Source: Cylindrotheca closterium
Taxonomy: Eukaryota; Bacillariophyta; Bacillariophyceae; Bacillariales; Bacillariaceae
Assembly (NCBI GenBank): GCA_933822405.4
Contig: CAKOGP040001557.1
Span: forward strand, 186,001-250,000
DNA length: 64,000 bases
Direction of reading: 5' to 3'
Shown: positions 1 to 13,452 of the stretch, piece by piece
How the letters are laid out: each line of letters opens with the position of its first letter
Position numbering within the stretch: the stretch's first letter is position 1
Translations under genes and position numbers: made by a program
The notes under the pieces: model-generated
Seen by the model: only the letters and a program-made list of their open reading frames with translations
Databases searched by the model: none
What the model was told of the DNA's origin: nothing

Positions 1-1598
1 GAGGAGCAGAACACTACGATTTCGGTACATTTTGGATTTGGAAACCAAGAAACCAATATACGAGTTGGAACATGAAACAAGACCCCTGTTACATGGGCAA
101 TATATGAAATCGTTGCAATACATACCAAGATGATGCCTCTAATGTTGCTATTAGTAACGAGACAATTTGCTTCTTAGTATCCTACATCAAACTGTAGAAT
201 CATCGCCATTCTCTGAAACGGTACAGAAAAAGTTCTAAAAGCTCGAAAGATATTGTAAGACTGTCGATTATATACCTACAGTATAGTCTGTACGGTAACC
301 TTCATTGCGACATCAGCTAGGTACAGAAGAAACCAAATATAGTTGTAATATCACCTCTAACAAGCTTCGTGGTGACTCTTGCAGGTCCAAATCATGACTA
401 AGTTTGATGCAATATCAAAAAGCATTAGATGCGGCGGTCAAAGATGGTCGTAAAATATGTTCTTAATCATTTCACTGCTGTCTTCAGTGCCAAAACGGTC
501 CTTACTGGGATAATGATTCATGATGTTACATCATGACATGGTCGTTTTCTTGTCAAGAAGTTGGATATCAAGAGATCGATGTACTGATCGATCGATGTAC
601 AAAGAGAGAGCCGATGCATTTTCTGATCCCGACCTAGGATAAAAAGGACTGCTACAAAGTGACGCCAAAAAGTGACGCCAAAAGGAGAAGGGTACTACTT
701 GATTTCACGTCGTCCGCCATCAGATTTTTGGTTTTTCGCCCTTGGGCATCCTAAGTTCTCTCGTTGATCATTAGAAATGGAAAGCCAGACATCAGAGATA
801 CCGTAATGTCATCACAGACCTCATGCCAGCCTCGATATTATTTCCACCCATTCATTTACAGTACGTGTACAATTATTAGTACCGCGGGTACACTTCCAGG
901 TGAAGAACGATCAACGACCGTCTGACAAGCTTCGTGGTGACCCTTGCTTTCTGTCCGAAATCATGACTAATTTGGCTTAACACAGTGCAAACGATCCCAG
1001 CTGTACTACCGGTATAGTTTTCTTTTAAAGTAATATTGTGATCCCGCCCAGTTTGATTACACCTTCTCTAGTAGTGGTGAAGATTACCACGTGAGCAGAC
1101 AGATCTGATTGAAGCTCCGCTCCTGAAGAGAACCCTGTTTCCTTGCGTACAGCTAGATTGCGCTCTACCATAGGGCGGATCTACAAACACTCGCCGAAAG
1201 AGAACCCTTCGTCATTGAGGAGCTCGCTTTTTTTAAAACAAACAAATGTTGCTTCGCCCTCAAGATATGCTTTAGTTTCAAGTTGACATCTATGGAAAGC
1301 AGGACGTCATATTTTCTTGTTCTTCAACAGGAATTTGAAAGGCTTCTTTCTCCTGGTAATTAAAGTACATACGTAGACATCTGCTCTCATAGGGGAATTC
1401 TCTCGAACACATGCCGCTGATTTTCTTGAAGAAGTCACCAAATCTTCGTCACAGTTCTCCATTTCCGCGAATCTGAAAGTTATAGAAGTAGAGAATCAAT
1501 CGCCCCACTATTTCTTTGCGGCTCTTCCTCTAATTTCTCCGACTCTAGAGCCACACAATCGATAAAAACGTTGTTGTCGCTATCTCATATTTTCAAAC
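1..1598. other. Intergenic region upstream of the first receptor cyclase gene
   Basis: No convincing coding sequence. It contains a diverged direct repeat: a stretch starting CAAGCTTCGTGGTGAC near 361-405 recurs near 926-970, each followed by an ATCATGACTAA block. The last 40 nt before the start codon resemble the 5' flank of the third tandem copy (an AAACGTT-TTGTTG block, then TCTCAT, then TTTTCAAAC directly before ATG), so the proximal leader/promoter is probably shared. Confidence 0.5.
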
Positions 1599-4500
1599 AT
1601 GAAACAGATCACAACCATGACAAAATTGAGATGCCTCCTCTTCCTTCTCGTATCACAAATTCTCATTGTGTCATCACAGAACGAAAATCTTGGCGAGTTG
1701 TGGCCGGAAGGAGAAGTCAATTGTGTGCAAGGTTTACGTCAGTACAACCCGATTACACAACAGAAAGTATACCATGTCGGTGTCCATGCCTCTGCGGGTA
1801 TTGAAACTGCCAAACGAGAGTTCAACCTTACCTTTGAAGAATACTTGAATGAGGCTGTTGGAAAGAGGTGGGACCCTCCAATCGAGTTCAAGATGAAGAT
1901 CACGGACGATTCCATACGAGACTGGCTCGACAATAAAGAAGACGTCGATTTCATGTACACGGACACCGGCATCTACTCATGTATTGGTGTCGAGATTGGG
2001 GCGAAACCGATTGCGACCACTGTTGCCAGGTTGGAGTCTCGAGGACGGAACTACGAGCTCGATATCTTCGGGGGTACAATGATGGTCCTGGCTGACAACG
2101 ATGACATTGGCAGTATTGAAGATCTGAAGGGCAAAGTGATTGGGGCGCAAGCCTTTTCTGACTTTGCCGGAGCACAGGCACAGTTCTACATGATGCAAAA
2201 AGAGGGAATCAATCCCCTGATTGATGCCAAACAGGTCATATTCACAGGTAAAAGGCAGAGCCGTAGTGTTTCTCGCCACGCCGAGATTATACGATACGAA
2301 TGCGAACTCATCTAACGATTGCACTGCCAATTTCTCTTTACAGGTAACAACGAAGATACGATACAAGGTATTCTTGACGGAAGATGGGACGTCGGATTTG
2401 TTCGAACCGGGCAAGTGGAGCGAACCATGGATCCATCTACTGGCCAACTGGTCGATCCAAGTCTTGTAAAGGTTATTGCTCCGAGAATCCATATCACGGA
2501 TGGGGGTGAGCTCTTCCCCTTTCTTCACTCGACACCAGTTTTCCCCGAGTGGCCATTTGCCGCCAAGGAAACTGTAGACCATGTCGTTTCAGAAGAAGTC
2601 GGTGATGCACTTATGGCTTTTAAGAGCCATGCAGCTGTTGGCCAGCTAATTGCCGAGTGTCAAGAAGCAGCAACAACACAAGCGGAAAGAAATATATGTG
2701 ATACCTCACCACCAGAGTATTTCGACCCAAATGTAAGATGCGATACCTCGAGAGAACTTGCCACTCTGGCATACAATGCAGGATTGGCAGGGTTTCACGA
2801 TGGATTCCATTCGCCGAGGTCTCACTTCCATGTCCGAACAATGCAACAAGATGGTGGCTTCATCATTCAGGATGCTAAAGGTATGTGATGGGTAGTGCTT
2901 TGGTGTCTCGTGATGCTCGTCGAAATGAGTATCTGTTCATGTCTCCTCACCAAATTATAATATCAATTCAATCTCATGAAATCCCACCTACCCGTTCCAG
3001 GCAACTGGCGCTGCGAACGCAACTCCAAGTATTACAATGGTATCATTTGTCCCGACGGGTACTACAAGGTCTCAGAAGACATCTTTGAAACACAATGCCA
3101 AGCCAAAGGACGCTCTTGTCAGGATGGATACTCATGCTACTGCCAACCATGCATTCAGGCGTTCGAAGTCAGCGTATTTCCGTGGAACAGCGAAGATGGG
3201 TCATCCGAGTTCAGTCAAGATTCTGGATGCGACAAAATGAGGTGAGTAACATCCTCTATTTGATTGTCACCTTGGCTCACTTCATCTCACCAACTTACTT
3301 CACTCTGAAGTCTCTGTGGGGTCGTTCAACAAAGGAATACTGCAGTCTTTCGGGCCTTTGACAATCTTCGGCGTACGAATGCAACGATGGTAGTCAAAAG
3401 CCATGTGGGCGGTTTGGAAAAAGACATTCTGACACGTGAAGTCGAGCCCTTCCTTTATGAATTCGAGTTTTCTCAACCGAATAGAGGTATTAGCATTCTG
3501 GAGATCTTTGTCGACGGTGAACAGATTCCAGAGTCTCCCATTCAGGTCCAGGTTGTTGATCGCGATTGTGAAGCTGCATATCCTGGTGCAAATAGAATCC
3601 CAGTAAGTGCTACATTCACCGTCCTATTGCAGATCGAATACTTCGGACAAAAGTGTGCTTACTTTTCGAACTTCTTTTCTGCTTTTGTCACAGGATGCTC
3701 GGGGCGAATGTATTTGTCCCTCAGGGACTGTTGAGATCGATGGAGTATGTGCTTCCACCGACGCGCATGAAGTGAGCGTGTACCCCTGGGTGGTCGATGG
3801 CGAGTTTACCGCAATTAACATCACACTTCAATCTGGCTGTAAGTTCGTTCGTCGTCCCCATGAGCAACATGAAACCATAACACCAGTTGATGCTAACATT
3901 CATCGACTTTGGATTTAGGTGAGAAAATGAGTCTTTGCGGAGCTATACCCCAGACAAAAGAAATTCGATTCAAAGCACAAGACAACAGAAAGCGGGACAA
4001 TGCTACGGTCACGGCTCTGATGCACATTGGCCAAGAGGAAAGGTTTTTATCTGTGGTCGAAACGGATCCATTCGTATACGAGTTTGGTTTCAGTCACAAT
4101 GAAAGAGGAGTGGCCATTTTGGAGATCTTTGTCGATGAAGTTCAAATTCCGGATTCTCCCATTCGGGTAGAGATCACAAACAGAGACTGCAACAATGACT
4201 TCCCTGGACAGCGTATGGTCCCGGTAAGCAACATAATTGCAGTCCGAGTCTATCGCTCATGCTGAATCACTAACCATTCTTATTTTTTGCCATCGTAGAG
4301 TACCATTGGCGTCTGTGAGTGTTCAGATAGCACCATTATAATTGGACAAGAGTGTGTACCACTCGGTACATTTGCTGGCATCATGGCAGGTATTGGAGGC
4401 CTGATTGGTTGCTCAATAGTCTATTGCTACCTCGGATACCGACGAAGGAAGAGCGACGAGGTATGGCACGTGAATCCAGAAGAATTGGACTTTAGCCATC

Positions 4501-6958
4501 CTGTCGAAGTAATTGGTCAGGGCGCATTTGGTGTTGTCCTTGCTGCAGAATATCGAGGAACGCGAGTCGCCATCAAGAGTGTGATTCCTCAGCAAGATGC
4601 AGTAAGGTCCCGAGCTGGCTCTATGCCAAGCGTGCCTGATAGCGTAGTGTCGGGATCAAACAACTCTGAAGAAGTTTCGAAAAGTGGGCGAAACGATTTG
4701 GAAGCGGGAGGAGATAGCCCAGTGACATCTCCTACAAGTAATAGTCTCGATAACTCAGATCTATCAGACTTATGGAATCTTCCGACCAATCGAAAGAAAT
4801 CGCGACTTTTGAAGTGGTTGCCATTCCAAGATTCAATGAGTCGATCCAAACTGAACATACTTGGGCATGCATCAGGGGCGTCCACGTCCAACAAGTCTCT
4901 GCGTTCTCGATTGTTTTTCAGATGTGACGAGACGTACCAACGACAACAAGAGTTCAAGACAGAGATGCGTTTGCTGTCCAGGCTCCGCCATCCTTGTGAG
5001 TGCACCGCGAAGCAGATTTGCTCGCAACGATTCATTCTCTTCTTACTTATTGCTCTTTCCGTTCACAGGTATCACAACAGTGATGGGTGCCGTCATGGCC
5101 GGCGACTCCCCCATGATGGTAATGGAATGTATGGAAAATGGATCGCTGTAAGTATCGACGCCATTGAATCGAATGGCCTATTCCAAAATTCGTATTCATT
5201 TCTAATATAAATCTTTTTCGCTTTGCCGCACAGCTACGATCTCTTGCGAAACGAAACCCTCTATACTGGAGGCGAAATAATTATGCAAATTGTTAGAGAC
5301 GTCGCCCAAGGTCTTCGCTTTCTGCACGCATCCAAGCCTCCAATATTGCATCGCGATTTGAAGGCAAAGAATATCCTCATCGACTCTCGGTTCCGTGCTA
5401 AGGTTGCAGACTTTGGCTTGTCCTCTAAGAATAAAAGAAGTCTCACAGGTACACCGTTCTGGTATGTATTCTCTGTTGAAGGATTGCTCGCATCGTACCC
5501 AGTTCTTTGTTCTCACGCAAATTTTCGTTGTTTATTTTCCGTTGCAGGATGGCTCCGGAATACATTCTAGGCAAGACAGAATACACACCGTTATGTGATA
5601 TCTACGCCTTTGGTATGATAATCTACGAGATCTACAGTCGCAAGATCCCATATGAAGGTCAAAACCCAAGAAAGGTCTTGCGCAAGGTCTGCGATCCTCG
5701 AATCAACTACCGACCTCAAGTCCCAGATACATGCCCCAAACGTATGGCAGAAATAATGAAGAAATGTTGGAGCAACAACAGTCGAGCTCGTCCAGATTCG
5801 AAAGATCTCGACATGATCTTTGCTGACATGGGATCACACGAGGCGGAACCTTTGATTGATCAAGAAAATACTCGTCTGCGAACAGAAGTAGCTGCTGGTG
5901 ATATGTTGTATCAGGTGTTCCCGAAGAAGGTCGCTGATCAGCTCAAGCTTGGCCAGAAAGTTGAACCGTAAGTTGAATCCATAACCAGAACGAGATTTGT
6001 TGAATTGAATCGGATAGTTCTCACCTCATTTTTTTTTGTTTTTGCTTCGACTAAACAGGGAGACCCATAGCAACGTGACAGTCTTCTTTAGTGATATTGT
6101 CCGATTCACCGACATTTCGCGGACTCTTTCGGCAGTCAAAGTTTGCGACATGTTGGATCGCTTGTACCTTGCATTTGATTCCTTGGCGAACAAGCATGAA
6201 GTATTCAAGGTCGAGACCATTGGTGATGCCTGGGTTGGAGTGACAAACTGTGAGTCCATATCCTGGTATCATATCTTGGTGTCATGTCTTTTCGAAAGCA
6301 GGTTGTACTGATTTCCTTTTTTTTTCTGTATTGTAAAGTGGAAGAGAACCAAAACTCTACCCATGCTAAGCGCATCGCCGAGTTTGCCATCGACGCAGTT
6401 GCGGCAGCCAACAACGTCCTGATTGACGTTGACGATCCATCTGCAGGTAGTATACACATTCGCGTCGGCTTCCACTCGGGTCCAGTTGTCAGCAATGTAA
6501 TTGGGTCGCTGAATCCTCGATACGCTCTGTTTGGAGACACCATGAATACGGCGTCTCGAATGGAGAGCCTCTCAACAAGCGATCGTATCCAGTGCAGTGA
6601 AGCCTCGGCTCGCATCTTGAAGGAGCAGGCACCCGATTTCCCAATGCGACGTCGTGGTAAGGTAGCGGTGAAAGGAAAAGGTCACATGGTTGCCTATTGG
6701 ATCGGTTCTTCACCAACTCGCTCAAAAAGTCCAAGTAGTCTGGAAGGCTTTGATAATAAACCCGTGGTCGAATTTCTATCAGATGGTGAGGTTGGAAAGA
6801 AGCGTAGATTTCGCAAGCACAAAAATAAAAGAGTGAATATGACGGGTGAAATGGAAGAGGACCCATCGAACTCAGCGCCTAACAGCATATTGAAAGGGAG
6901 AGGCAAAGACCGACGCCTTAGTCTACTGTCTTCAAGAAGCACTTCCTTCTCGCAATAA
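1599..6958 (+). CDS. Receptor guanylate cyclase with PhnD-like ectodomain and kinase domain, copy 1
   Basis: Predicted 1,467-aa single-pass receptor that would make cGMP from GTP at the plasma membrane. Twelve in-frame exons with GT-AG introns: 1599-2247, 2344-2880, 3001-3241, 3311-3602, 3694-3838, 3919-4223, 4299-4995, 5069-5147, 5234-5461, 5548-5967, 6059-6249, 6339-6958. Order: signal peptide (residues 1-28); type-2 periplasmic-binding/PhnD-like domain (about 55-395, with [18 protein letters not shown]); Cys-rich segment, filamin-like Ig repeat, second Cys-rich segment, second filamin-like repeat (about 395-723); TM (about 748-770); TKL-like kinase (about 790-1195: [31 protein letters not shown]) with a Ser-rich insert of about 100 residues after VAIK; helical linker; class III cyclase (about 1198-1400: [34 protein letters not shown]); basic tail. 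Glu in VETIGD favours GTP; both metal Asps and the Asn/Arg of NTASR are present. The ATG is set by the signal peptide and by alignment to the other copies. The family is known in diatoms; the ligand is not inferable. Confidence 0.9.
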
Positions 6959-8090
6959 TCCAATTCTCATATTATAAATGTTGTATCTTACATGTTCGCA
7001 GTTCCTTAGCATACCACTGGTCCCATCATGCACACATTCGAATATGCTTTTGCTCTGACGAATTAGTGCTTAATACGTCTTTGGTGACGATTATGAGACA
7101 ATGCATTCGCATTTTTGGGACGAATGGCGTTTTGTTTGTTTCACATTACCGTTGCGTATAATACCAAGTCCTCATTTTCCATTTTGTTTTATACAATCAA
7201 ATGGAGGATGAATAGGTACCACACCTCCGCCAATGCGTTTTAAAAACCGTGGCAAGGGTCATCTGGTTCCAGCTAGCACACGCACGATGGAAGATTTGGT
7301 TGACTATGGATGTCTCTGAATGTCGGTGTATAGTCCCATCAGCAACGCACCTCGTTGTAGAGTAGAGTATCCATTATCTGGAATTAGAGTGTCGCAGCAA
7401 GGGGGGAGCTCGTGCAATTGACAACGTTATCAACAAATGTTCCGAAGTTGCGGGATGAGATTGGTGCATTTGTCTGAGGGCGCATCTCCAACCGAGAGGT
7501 AGAGGAGAGGCTGTCAAATTTGATTTCATTGACGGTTGACGGAGCATCTAGCGAAAGTCCAAGCTTTGACAACGATAAACTTCGAAACTGACGGAACAGA
7601 TCGCGACCACAGAGTTTTCTTACTGTGCGATCCGTTTTATTCGTTGATGTTGATCCATTTAACAGAGCTCATCTCACTGTTTATAAGAGTGATTCGCCTT
7701 CTGGAAAAAGTGGTCATACTATCTTCCTTCGCAACAGAACAAATGTCGCACCATATATAAAGAATGTATATTTGGAGGACAATTTCTGAAAAACGATCGA
7801 ACTATCCTAACGATGCAGAAAGAACGAATCTTTTTACGAATTTATATCAACTGCTGCTCGCTTCTCCGCGGAACTTCCTGAACATGGTGGCCGCGATTCC
7901 AAAAATGCCGGGTAAATATCCACCATCCTTCACTGCGCGGAACTTCGGCATTCGGGTCGAGCTCATGGGTCGAGCTCATTTCGATATTTTCGATACTGAA
8001 AGCAACAAAAACGGAAACGCAACAAAAGACAATTTCAACAATCACCTTATTGTTGCTTTGTAGCCCTTATTGTTGCTTTGTAGCAGTGAC
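6959..8090. other. Spacer between receptor cyclase copies 1 and 2
   Basis: No convincing gene. Just before copy 2 there are two short tandem duplications: a GGGTCGAGCTCAT repeat near 7957-7980 and a 20-nt unit (CCTTATTGTTGCTTTGTAG) repeated at about 8045-8084. The sequence immediately upstream of copy 2 does not resemble the 5' flanks of copies 1 and 3. Confidence 0.5.
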
Positions 8091-11000
8091 ATGAATTATA
8101 TTACGTCCATGACAAAATTGCAACGCGTACTCTTCCTTCTTGTATCACACATTCTCTTCGTGTCATCACAGAACGAAAACATTCTTGGCGAGTTGTGGCC
8201 AGAAGGAGAACTCAATTGTGTGCGAGGCTTTCGTCAATACAACCCGATTACGCAAAAGAAATTATACCATGTCGGTGTTCATGCCTCTGCGGGTATTGAA
8301 ACTGCTAAACGAGAGTTCAACCTTACCTTTGAAGAATACTTGAATGAGGCTGTTGGAAAGAGGTGGGATCCTCCAATCGAGTTCAAGATGAAGATCACGG
8401 ACGATTCCATGCGAGACTGGCTTGACAATAAAGAAGACGTCGATTTCATGTACACGGACACCGGCATCTACTCATGTATTGGTGTCGAGATTGGGGCGAA
8501 ACCGATTGCAACCACTGTTGCGAGGTTGGAGTCTCGAGGACGGAACTACGAGCTCGATATCTTCGCGGGTACAATGATGGTCCTGGCTGACAACGATGAC
8601 ATTGGCAGTATTGAAGATCTGAAGGGCAAAGTGATTGGGGCGCAAGCCTTTTCTGACTTTGCCGGAGCACAGGCACAGTTCTACATGATGCAGAAAGAAG
8701 GAATCAATCCTCTGATTGATGCCAAGCAGGTCATATTCACAGGTAAGAAGAGAGGATGCAATGCGCAAACTCTAAATCCAAATACCAACGCTAAAGAAAT
8801 CAAAACCCATACCATCACCCTTCAGGTAACAACGAAGATACGATACAAGGTATTCTTGACGGAAGATGGGACGTTGGGTTTGTTCGGACCGGGCAAGTGG
8901 AGCGAACCATGGATCCATCCACTGGCCAATTGGTCGATCCAACTCTTGTAAAGGTGATTGCTCCGAGAATCCATATCATGGATGGTGGTGAGCTGTTTCC
9001 ATTTCTGCATTCGACACCCGTTTTTCCCGAGTGGCCATTTGCTGCCAAGGATACCGTGGACCATATCGTTGCAGAAGAAGTCGGTGATGCACTGATGGCT
9101 CTCAATAAACATGCAACTATTGGCCAACTGATTGTCGAGTGTCAAGAAGCAGCAACAACACAAGCGGAAAAAAACATTTGCGATACTTCACCACCAGAGT
9201 ATTTCGACCCAAATGCAAGATGCGATACCTCGAGAGAACTTGCCACTCTGGCATACAATGCAGGATTGGCAGGGTTTCACGATGGATTCCATTCGCCGAG
9301 GTCTCACTTCCATGTCCGAACAATGCAACAAGACGGTGGCTTCATCATTCAGGATGCTAAAGGTATGTGATGGGTAGTGCTTTGGCGTCTCGTGATGCTC
9401 GTCGAAATGAGTATCTGTTCATGTCTCCTCACCAAATTATAATATCAATTCAATCTCATGAAATCGCACGTCCCCAAAACAGGGAACTCGCGCTGCGAAC
9501 GCAACTCCAAATACTACAATGGTATCACTTGTCCCGACGGATACTACAAGGTCTCAGAAGATATTTTCGATGCACAGTGCCAAGCCAAAGGACTCTCTTG
9601 TCAGGATGGATACTCATGCTACTGCCAACCATGCATCCAGGCGTTCGATGTCAGCGTGTTTCCGTGGAACAGCGAAGATGGGTCATCTGAGTTCAGTCAA
9701 GATTCTGGATGCTATAAAATGAGGTGACCAATCTATATCAAACTGTCAACAGCATTGTTTTCGGTCACCTTTTTCTCACCAACTTGCTTTATTCTGAAGT
9801 CTCTGCGGGGTCGTCCAACAACGAGGCACAGGGGTCTTCCGGGCCTTTGACAATCTTCGACGTACGAATGCAACGATGGTAGTCAAAAGCCATGTGGGCG
9901 GTTTGGAAAAAGACATTCTGACACGTGAAGTCGAGCCCTTCCTTTATGAATTCGAGTTTTCTCAACCGAATAGAGGTATTAGCATTCTGGAGATCTTTGT
10001 CAACGGTGAGCAGATTCCAGAATCTCCTATCCAGGTACAAGTTGTTGACCGTGATTGTGACGCTGCATACCCTGGCGAAAACAGGATTCCAGTAAGTGTT
10101 ACATTCACTGTCCTATTGAAGATCGAATACTTCGGACAAAAGTGGACTCATTGTTCGAACTTCCTTTCCACTTGTCACAGGATGCTCAGGGCGAATGTGT
10201 TTGCCCTTCAGGGACTATCGAGATCGATGAAATCTGTGCTTCCACTAATGCGCATGAAGTCAGCGTTTACCCCTGGGAAGTCGATGGCGAGTATCAACTC
10301 ATGAACATCACTATTCAATCTGGCTGTAAGTCCGTTCCACGTCCTCATGTGCAACACCAAAGCAGCACCGGTCGATGCTAACATTCATTGATTATTTCCT
10401 AAGGTGAAAAAATGAGTCTTTGCGGAGCTATACCCCAGACAAAAGAAATCCGATTCAAAGCACAAGACAACAGAAAGCGGGACAATGCTACGGTCACGGC
10501 TCTGATGCACATTGGCCAAGAGGAATGGTTTTTGTCTGTGGTCGAAACGGATCCATTCGTATACGAGTTTGGTTTCAGTCACAATGAAAGAGGAGTGGCC
10601 ATTTTGGAGATCTTTGTCGATGAAGTTCAAATTCCGGATTCTCCCATTCGGGTAGAGATCACAAACAGAGACTGCAACAATGACTTCCCTGGACAGCGTA
10701 TGGTCCCGGTAAGCAACATAATTGCAGTCAGAGTCTATCGCTCATGCTGAATCACTAACCATTCTTATTTTTTGCCATCGTAGAGTACCATTGGCGTCTG
10801 TGAGTGTTCAGATAGCACTATCAAGATTGGAGAAGAGTGCGTACCACTCGGTACATTTACGGCCATCATGGCAGCCATTGGAGGCCTGATTGGTTTCTTA
10901 ATAGTCTATTGCTACCTCGGATACCGACGAAGGAAGAGCGACGAAGTATGGCACGTGAATCCAGAAGAGTTGGACTTTAGCCATCCTGTCGAAGTAATTG

Positions 11001-13452
11001 GTCAGGGCGCATTTGGTGTTGTCCTTGCTGCAGAATATCGAGGAACGCGAGTCGCCATCAAGAGTGTGATTCCTCGACAAGATACTGTAAGGTCCCGAGC
11101 CGGCTCTATGCCAAGCGTAGCGGGTAGTGTAGTTTCTGGATCAAATGTTTCTCAGGACGATTCGAAAGATGGGCCAAGCGATGTGGAAGCCGGAGCAGAC
11201 AGTCCAGCGACACATCCCACCAGCGATAGTCGAGAATCGGCACTAAGTGACTCAAATCTATCAGACTTATTGGAGCTGCCAATTGTCAGCAAGAAATCAA
11301 GATTTTCAAAGTGGATGCCATTTCACGATGCAATAACTAGATCAAAGCTTCACATACTTGGGCATGCATCAGGGGCGTCCACCACCCCCAAGTCTCTGCG
11401 TTCGAAGTTGCTTTATAGGTGTGATGAGACATATCAACGACAACAAGAGTTTAAAGCGGAGATGCGTTTGCTATCTAGGCTCCGTCATCCTTGTGAGTGC
11501 ACGGTGCAGTTGATCTTTGCTCGTCGCGATTTATTCTCTTCTGACTTCCATTGCACTTTCCGTTTGTAGGTATTACAACGGTGATGGGTGCCGTCATGGC
11601 CGGCGACTCCCCCATGATGGTAATGGAATGCATGGAAAATGGATCGCTGTAAGTATCGACGAAACCGCACTCAGAAATTTGTATTCATCCTGACACGTGC
11701 TTGTTGGATTTGCTGTAAAGGTATGATCTCTTGCGAAACGAAACCCTCTATACTGGAGGCGAAATCATCATGCAAATCGTCAGAGACGTTGCTCAAGGTC
11801 TTCGGTTCCTGCATGCATCCAAGCCTCCAATTTTGCATCGCGATTTGAAGGCAAAGAATATCCTCATCGACTCTCGGTTCCGTGCTAAGGTTGCAGACTT
11901 TGGCTTGTCCACGAAGAATAAAAAAAGTCTCTCCGGTACACCGTTTTGGTATGTTTTCGCTGATGCAAGAATTCTCCGTTATTATATAGCTCGTTTGCTC
12001 TTCGTTTTGGGTTCTCATCACAACTGTGTTTATTTTCTTTTGACTGATTCCAGGATGGCTCCGGAATACATTCTAGGCAAGACAGAATACACACCTTCAT
12101 GTGATATCTACGCCTTTGGTATGATCATCTACGAGATCTACAGTCGTAAAATCCCATACGAAGGTCAAAACCCAAGAAAGGTTTTACGCAAGGTTTGCGA
12201 TCCTCGAATTAACTACCGACCGCAAGTCCCAGATACCTGCCCCAAACGGATGACAGAGATCATGAAGAAATGTTGGAGCAACAACAGTCGAGTTCGTCCA
12301 GATTCGAAAGATCTCGATATGATCTTTGCTGACATGGGATCACACGAGGCGGAACCGTTGATCGATCAAGAAAATACTCGTTTGCGAACAGAAGTAGCTG
12401 CCGGTGATATGTTGTATCAGGTCTTCCCGAAGAAGGTCGCTGATCAGCTCAAGCTCGGTCAGAAAGTTGAACCGTAAGTTGAATCCGTGTTTGGAATGGT
12501 TGGCTTGACACATCATCCTCAACCCTTTGTGCTTTTTCTTTCTTCAATTAAACAGGGAGACCCACAACAATGTGACAGTCTTCTTCAGCGACATTGTCCG
12601 ATTCACCGACATTTCGCGGACTCTTTCGGCAGTCAAAGTTTGCGAAATGTTGGATCGTTTGTATCTTGCATTTGATGCTTTGGCGAACAAGCATGAAGTA
12701 TTCAAAGTGGAGACCATTGGTGATGCTTGGGTCGGAGTGACAAACTGTGAGTCCATATGCTGCTTTTACTGTCTGCTTGAAAAAAATCATCCTGCAGGTT
12801 GTACTCACCCAAACTTTTGCTGTTGTATTGTAAAGTGGAAGAGAACCAAAACTCTACCCATGCTAAGCGCATCGCCGAGTTTGCCATCGACGCAGTTGCG
12901 GCAGCCAACAATGTCCTGATTGACGTTGACGATCCATCTGCAGGGTGTATACACATTCGAGTAGGCTTCCACTCGGGTCCAGTTGTCAGCAATGTCATTG
13001 GGTCGCTGAATCCTCGATACGCTCTGTTTGGAGATACCATGAATACAGCATCTCGAATGGAGAGTCTCTCGACCAGTGATCGCATCCAATGCAGTGAGGC
13101 CTCAGCTCGCATCTTGAAGGAGCAAGCGCCTGACTTTCCAATGCGACGCCGCGGCAAGGTAGCCGTGAAAGGAAAAGGTCACATGGTTGCTTACTGGGTA
13201 GGTTCTGAACCCACACGCGAACGGAGTCTGAGCCGCTCCAAACGTTTTGACGAGAAACCCCTGGTAGAATTTAAGGCAGATGAAGAGGAGAGGGGGAAGC
13301 GTAGAATATTCCGCAAACGCAATCCCAAAAGAGTTAATATGGCGGGTGCAATGGAAGAGGATCCATCGAATTCAGCTCCCAACAGCATATTGCGAAAATC
13401 AATAATGAAAGGGAGGGACAAAAACCGAAGACCATCCTTTTCTTCGCAATAG
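8091..13452 (+). CDS. Receptor guanylate cyclase with PhnD-like ectodomain and kinase domain, copy 2
   Basis: Predicted 1,471 aa with the same domain order as its neighbours. Twelve in-frame exons: 8091-8742, 8826-9362, 9483-9723, 9800-10091, 10181-10325, 10404-10708, 10784-11492, 11570-11648, 11721-11948, 12054-12473, 12556-12746, 12836-13452. Kinase motifs ([29 protein letters not shown]) and cyclase motifs ([27 protein letters not shown]) are all intact, so this is a functional-looking gene. The ATG at 8091 aligns with the other two starts; a longer frame upstream begins only with TTG. Intron 3 has the weak donor GTGACC. Intron 1 is nearly identical to that of copy 3, while introns 2 and 6 are nearly identical to those of copy 1, pointing to gene conversion. 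The 5' flank differs from those of copies 1 and 3, so its expression may differ. Confidence 0.9.

Noticed and set aside
1977..2582. 201-codon minus-strand frame within receptor copy 1
   Set aside because: Lies opposite the PhnD-like exons and spans an intron; analogous frames in the other copies are broken differently.
7764..8063. 99-codon frame before receptor copy 2
   Set aside because: No domain or homologous frame upstream of the other copies; overlaps tandem micro-duplications and looks fortuitous.
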